From positions 1-10,651 of the forward strand of contig JAEXTI010000195.1 of assembly GCA_023406965.1 (NCBI GenBank): DNA of 10,651 bases, read 5' to 3'. This document shows positions 6,333 through 10,651 of the stretch, piece by piece; the stretch's first letter is position 1, and every line of letters begins with the position of its first letter. The position numbers and the translations under genes were made by a program. Source of the DNA: Chloroflexota bacterium (GTDB lineage: Bacteria; Chloroflexota; Anaerolineae; Anaerolineales; Anaerolineaceae). The notes under the pieces were generated by a model. That model made no database searches. It saw only the letters and a program-made list of their open reading frames with translations, and was not told the origin of the DNA.

Positions 6333-9300
6333 TTACTTGGTTCCGCCGGTTGCTTTGGGGGCGGTGCGAAGTTTGCGCAGCGATTTTTCCAATGTGTTGA
6401 GCAATTCGTTTTCGCGCAGATAGCCTTTGGTGAGCAATTGTTGGCCGAATTGATTCAACTTTTCATGCTGCTCGGCGGTCAAATCGGCGCCGGTGAGAAT
6501 GATGACCGGCAGGTCGCGCAACTTTGGATCGGCGCGCAGGTGGCCTATGAGGGTGAAACCGTCCATGTCGGGCATGAACAGGTCCATGATGACGGCGTCG
6601 GGCTTCTTGTTTTGGATGGCATCCCAACCATTGGTGCCACCTTCGGCCAAACGGACCCGGTAGCGCTGCTGTTCTTCAAGCATCTTTTGCACCAGGCGTA
6701 AATCCCCCGGCTCATCATCGATCAACAGAATTTCGGTGATTTGCCCATCGCGATCCAGACGGTGAATGGCGTTGGCCAGATCTTCCTGGACGAAAGGTTT
6801 GACCAGGTAATCGGCAGCGCCCAGGCTAAAGCCTTTCTCTTCTTCTTCCAAGATGCTGCACACAACCACCGGGATGTCGCGGGTGGCGGGATCGGATTTG
6901 AGATCGTTCATCACCTGCCAGCCGTCTCGCTCGGGCATCATTACATCAACGGTGATGGCAAAGGGACGGTGCTGCTTGGCAGCAGCCACAGCGGTTTTGG
7001 GGTCTACATGCGGGATGACCTTGTAGCCCTGGGGCTGCAAGAAGCGCTCGTACAGGTTGATGACTTGCGGGTCGTCGTCGATGCACAGAACGATGTGAGA
7101 TTCGCTGGGGCTAGAGATTTCTTCTTCCTGGTAAGGCAAGGTGAAGAAGAAGATGCTGCCTTGACCCACCACGCTGGAAAGCAAGCCGATGCGCCCGCCG
7201 TGCATTTCGATGAGCGAGCGGCAGATGGAAAGACCCAGGCCGGTGCCTCCGGTCTTGCGGGTGGGCGAGTCGTCTACTTGGGAGAAGGGCAGGAACAATT
7301 TGACGCGGTCACTGTCGGCAATGCCGGGGCCGGTGTCGGATACGGTGACCATCACCTCGGGGATGCCCTTGGGGCTGCGCGCCCGGCGAGCTTCAACCGT
7401 GATGGCGCCTTCATCGGTAAATTTGGCTGCATTGGAAAGGAAGTTGATCAACACCTGGCGGACGCGGGTCATATCGGCGCGCACCACAGGCAGGTCGGGC
7501 TCGACGAGCTGGACGAGCTTGATGGGTTTGTCTTTGACCAAACCGACGGCGGTGGACATGGCGCCGTTGATCATGTCGCTCACATTGATGTCGCTGAGCG
7601 AGAGTTCCATCTTGCCTGCTTCCAACTTGGAGAAGTCGAGGATTTCATTGATGAGGGTCAGCAGGTGCTGTCCGGAGTTGTAGATGGCAGACAAGTCCTG
7701 CGTTTGCATTTCGTTCACCGGGCCGTCAATGCCCTTGAGGATGACGCGCGAGAAGCCAATGATGGAGTTGAGCGGGGTGCGCAGCTCGTGGCTCATGTTG
7801 GCCAGGAACTGGCTCTTCACGCGGTCGGCCTCGCGCATTTCTTCCACCGCGTGTTGGGCGAGCTCGTAAGCGCGGGCGTTCTCGATGGCGATGGCGATTT
7901 GGTCTGAAAGGATGCCCAACACGTTGACGTCATCGGGACCAAAGGCGTTGGTGCTCTTGGATTGCATGTCCAGCGCGCCGATGACCGTGTTGCCCAGTTT
8001 GAGGGGCAGGCCCATTTCGGCGCGGGTGTCGGGGAGCAACGGGTTGGGGTAGTACATGGGCGAGTTGAGCACGTCGTTGAGCACAAAAGGCTCGCCGGTG
8101 GCGGTGACGGTGCCCACAACCGAACGTGAGCCAACGGCCAGTTTGTGCCCGCGGCGTTTGAGCTCGGCGCCAGCAGAGCCGGTTGATTCGCGCACCGTGG
8201 CGAAGGTGCCGGATTCGTCCAGCAGGAAGATGGAGGCGTGGTAGAAGCTGAAGCGGTCGATGAGCAGGTTGACGATGCGCTCCAATAGCAGATCGAGCGT
8301 GAGGGTGGAGGCGGTGTCGCGGGCAATTTCAGACGCGGTTTCCAACTCTAGCGCGCGGCGTTGGGCCTGGCTGAGCAACCGTAGTTTCTCGACCGCCACA
8401 GCGATACCGTTGGCGACGGTGCGCAGCAGTGCTACTTCTTGCGTAGAGAATTCGGCTCGCTGGCGAGAAGAAGCGATCAACACGCCGGTGAGATTGCCAC
8501 CGGTGCGTAGAGGCAGGATCGCGCAGGCGGGCATCTCGAGCTTTTCGAGCGTCTTGCGCGAGGCCGGGTCGATGGGGAATTCGGTCACATCGTTGATGAC
8601 CAACCCGTCATCAGAGAGTAAGCGAACCAGGGGCAGATCGTCAACGGGTATGTGGGTATCTACTGCCTGGTATTGCCCGCCGCGGTCGTGATACCCGGTA
8701 AGTTCCAGGTCGGCCATCTCACCGCTGTGGTCTTTGTTGATGAGAATGATCGACACGCGCTCCGCTCTTTGAGGCAGGGCGTTTTCTTCTACCAGCGACA
8801 ACATTTGATCAATATCCCGCGCCTGGGCGATCTGGTTCGAGACGTTGTAAAGCAGGCCGGTTTCGGCCAGGGCAGCCTGGGTTTGGGCAAACAGGCGCTG
8901 GTTTTCGACCGCGATGGTCAACTGATCGACCAACGGGGGGAGGGTGCGGGTTTCGCTGCCAGTGAAGGTGTGGCGGTCGTCGCCTTCCAAAAGGAGGACG
9001 CCCATTTGGCGTTTTCCGGCGATGAGCGGGAGGATGCCCATGGAGCGGACATGACGGTGTTCCAAATACTGGCGGAAGTTGGCATCAATGGAGGAGGTGG
9101 CTATGTCATCGACGAACACGGGCGAGGTGATGTTGCGGAAGCGATCGTGCACTTCGCGCGGGAAGATGGTTTGGACGGGGGGAGGGGGGCTACCATACCC
9201 GGAATACCAGTTGGCATGGACCTCAACTTTGTTGACCCGGTTGGATGCGTCGGTTTCGTAGAGGAGGAGCACGCCGCGATTGATGCCGGTGAGCTTGACG

Positions 9301-10651
9301 CCGTTGATGACCGCGGCCAGCATTTCCTGGTAGTCATTAGCCAGCACCAGGCGGTTGGTAGCCCGGTAAAGGTTCTCGGTTTCGTCCAGGTTGACTTGCA
9401 ACTGTGAGAGCAGGTTTTCGCGGACGTAGGTGTTCGAGATGGCGTCGGCAGCCACGCGTAGAATGTTGACCTCTTCGGTGAGCCACTGGCGTGGATGGTC
9501 AATTTGGTCAAAAACCAGCAAGCCGGGAACGTTGCGGCTGCCGGTGACAGCCAGAACAAGAGCAGACTGTATGTTTTGCTCTTTGAAGAACGCTGCGGAG
9601 GTGGTGTTGTTAGATTCCGGCGCCAGAGGAGCCATCCAACCCTGGCTGAGCAAACCGGGCATCGAGTCGCCTAAGGCGGTGAGGGGGATGGTTTGAATGC
9701 GCGTGCGGTCGAACAAGTAGGCCGAAAGTGGCGCGGTGTAATCTTCGACCAGCTTCCAGTGGGGGTTGGTTTCGTCGTCCGCGTATTGAGCAAAATAGAC
9801 GCGGTTGGCTTGGGATGCATTGGCCATGTGTTTGAGCACATCAGGCAGGGCCTGGGCGCCAAGCTCGGACAGGGAAGCCACCGAGCGAGCCACGCTGGCC
9901 TGGTAGCGCTCGCGATTTTCAATTGCGTTCAACGCTGTCTGCATTTGCTCAAACAGGGTAGCGTTTTCCAACGCAATGGCGGCTTGAGAAACAGCAGTGG
10001 AGAGCAGTTCGGTATGCACCTCATCAAACTGGGAGGCGTTCTGGTTGTCGAAGTCTTGAATGACGAGGGCGCCGTCCTGGTCACCACCGGCGATGAGCGG
10101 GATGAGCATCAACGAGGAGGGGATTCGCTTGGGTAGCTGGATATTCAATGCTTGAAGTCGCTCGCTGACCTGGTCGTGGACAAGAAGAGGCTCGGGAGAT
10201 TGTACGGCGTAATCGACCAGTTCGTTGGAGGGAGCGCGAGTCTCTACCTGAACGGGCTGCCCATCCACACGGTAGACAGGGAATGAAATTTCTCCGTTCT
10301 TGTGATCGATGACCGCCAGAATCAAGTTGCGGTTATCGAGGAGTTCGCCGACCATTTCTGTCAGGGTCTGATAAATATCCTCGCGCGAGGTCAGTTTGGA
10401 CAAACGCTGCCCGATCCGGTTGAGGATGGCCAGGTCCTGGTTCCGGTGAAGGATGACTTCCTCGGCGCGGACTCTTTCAGCCAGTTCCTGTTGCGCAGAT
10501 TGGTAAAGGCGAGCATTCTCCAGGGCCAGGGCCAGTTGGGTAGTGATTTCCATGACCATGAAGCGGTCATCATCCGTCCAGTTGCGCTGATCCGAATCGT
10601 CGACCACCTCAAGAAGCAATTCGCCCAGGTTGCCGGCCTGGAAAGGGACAG
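6333..10651 (-). CDS. Multi-GAF hybrid histidine kinase with two C-terminal receivers, N-terminus beyond the window
   Basis: The frame is open to the right edge, with no stop upstream of the TTG at 10617-10619, so the gene is cut at its 5' end and no start can be assigned. Counting residues from that TTG, GAF modules occupy about <1-40 (tail only), 62-222, 245-405, 412-577, 585-745 and 760-915. Most end in a repeated signalling helix such as ALENARLY, ALENATLF, AVENQRLF or AIENARAY; the third is the most divergent. HisKA follows with H944 (SHELRTPLNS, codon 7788-7790). The HATPase has N-box N1059/N1063, G1 SDTGPG (D1095) and G2 GTGLGL (1125-1130). Receiver 1 (about 1173-1287) has D1225, S1255 in place of Thr, and K1274. 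Receiver 2 (about 1295-1412) has D1346, T1376 and K1398 in a LTKGY context. No transmembrane segment or Hpt domain is visible in this part. It is a cytoplasmic sensor, probably heading an operon with the PLP-enzyme/receiver gene 25 bp downstream. Confidence 0.93.
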   Translation of the reverse strand, partial: VPFQAGNLGELLLEVVDDSDQRNWTDDDRFMVMEITTQLALALENARLYQSAQQELAERVRAEEVILHRNQDLAILNRIGQRLSKLTSREDIYQTLTEMVGELLDNRNLILAVIDHKNGEISFPVYRVDGQPVQVETRAPSNELVDYAVQSPEPLLVHDQVSERLQALNIQLPKRIPSSLMLIPLIAGGDQDGALVIQDFDNQNASQFDEVHTELLSTAVSQAAIALENATLFEQMQTALNAIENRERYQASVARSVASLSELGAQALPDVLKHMANASQANRVYFAQYADDETNPHWKLVEDYTAPLSAYLFDRTRIQTIPLTALGDSMPGLLSQGWMAPLAPESNNTTSAAFFKEQNIQSALVLAVTGSRNVPGLLVFDQIDHPRQWLTEEVNILRVAADAISNTYVRENLLSQLQVNLDETENLYRATNRLVLANDYQEMLAAVINGVKLTGINRGVLLLYETDASNRVNKVEVHANWYSGYGSPPPPVQTIFPREVHDRFRNITSPVFVDDIATSSIDANFRQYLEHRHVRSMGILPLIAGKRQMGVLLLEGDDRHTFTGSETRTLPPLVDQLTIAVENQRLFAQTQAALAETGLLYNVSNQIAQARDIDQMLSLVEENALPQRAERVSIILINKDHSGEMADLELTGYHDRGGQYQAVDTHIPVDDLPLVRLLSDDGLVINDVTEFPIDPASRKTLEKLEMPACAILPLRTGGNLTGVLIASSRQRAEFSTQEVALLRTVANGIAVAVEKLRLLSQAQRRALELETASEIARDTASTLTLDLLLERIVNLLIDRFSFYHASIFLLDESGTFATVRESTGSAGAELKRRGHKLAVGSRSVVGTVTATGEPFVLNDVLNSPMYYPNPLLPDTRAEMGLPLKLGNTVIGALDMQSKSTNAFGPDDVNVLGILSDQIAIAIENARAYELAQHAVEEMREADRVKSQFLANMSHELRTPLNSIIGFSRVILKGIDGPVNEMQTQDLSAIYNSGQHLLTLINEILDFSKLEAGKMELSLSDINVSDMINGAMSTAVGLVKDKPIKLVQLVEPDLPVVRADMTRVRQVLINFLSNAAKFTDEGAITVEARRARSPKGIPEVMVTVSDTGPGIADSDRVKLFLPFSQVDDSPTRKTGGTGLGLSICRSLIEMHGGRIGLLSSVVGQGSIFFFTLPYQEEEISSPSESHIVLCIDDDPQVINLYERFLQPQGYKVIPHVDPKTAVAAAKQHRPFAITVDVMMPERDGWQVMNDLKSDPATRDIPVVVCSILEEEEKGFSLGAADYLVKPFVQEDLANAIHRLDRDGQITEILLIDDEPGDLRLVQKMLEEQQRYRVRLAEGGTNGWDAIQNKKPDAVIMDLFMPDMDGFTLIGHLRADPKLRDLPVIILTGADLTAEQHEKLNQFGQQLLTKGYLRENELLNTLEKSLRKLRTAPKATGGTK

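Noticed and set aside
6741..7907. Long plus-strand open frame (388 codons) opposite the hybrid kinase
   Set aside because: It is antisense to the HisKA, HATPase and receiver coding region. Its residues show only mirrored codon bias (many G, A, V, H, D) and no domain motif.
8652..9407. Plus-strand open frame (251 codons) opposite the GAF array
   Set aside because: Shadow of the minus-strand GAF modules, with no recognisable domain and no ribosome site.
10617..10619. TTG as the true start of the large hybrid kinase
   Set aside because: The frame stays open upstream to the window edge, and the residues there (QAGNLGELLLEV) continue a GAF domain, so this is internal sequence.
1..10651. CRISPR arrays, insertion sequences, phage genes, rRNA genes
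   Set aside because: No regularly spaced repeats, transposase motifs, terminal inverted repeats, phage structural genes or rRNA-like segments were seen.

Overview
The window looks like bacterial chromosome of moderate to high GC (by eye, not computed). It holds five complete or nearly complete protein genes, one gene cut at each end, and one tRNA gene. The density of multi-GAF hybrid kinases, stand-alone receivers and receiver fusions, and a tRNA without an encoded CCA, would fit a Chloroflexota (Anaerolineae-like) genome. That placement is an inference from gene style and not from a marker gene.

Layout. Positions 1-886 (minus) carry most of plsX, the acyl-phosphate synthase of phospholipid synthesis, which runs off the left edge. 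Its upstream gap contains a small palindrome and then, on the plus strand, a compact tRNA-Leu(GAG) unit: consensus -35/-10 promoter, tRNA and intrinsic terminator. Positions 1230-3544 (plus) are a two-gene signalling operon with a 4-bp ATGA overlap: a receiver-GAF-histidine kinase and an OmpR/PhoB-type response regulator. A strong bidirectional terminator (3581-3628) separates it from a convergent minus-strand cluster.

The minus-strand cluster, in transcription order, is: (i) a very large hybrid histidine kinase with at least six GAF modules and two C-terminal receivers, whose N-terminus lies beyond the right edge; (ii) after 25 bp, a 555-residue protein joining a threonine-synthase-like PLP enzyme to a complete C-terminal receiver domain; (iii) after 53 bp, a ten-helix EamA/DMT transporter. 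The close spacing and shared strand suggest one operon ending at the shared terminator.

The most notable content is this cluster. A PLP-dependent amino-acid enzyme carries its own phosphorylatable receiver, sits directly behind a hybrid kinase, and is followed by a transporter of the superfamily that includes amino-acid exporters such as RhtA. The simplest hypothesis is post-translational control of an amino-acid enzyme by a phosphorelay, without a transcription factor. The enzyme domain departs from classical threonine synthase at several normally conserved spots, so its substrate is uncertain.
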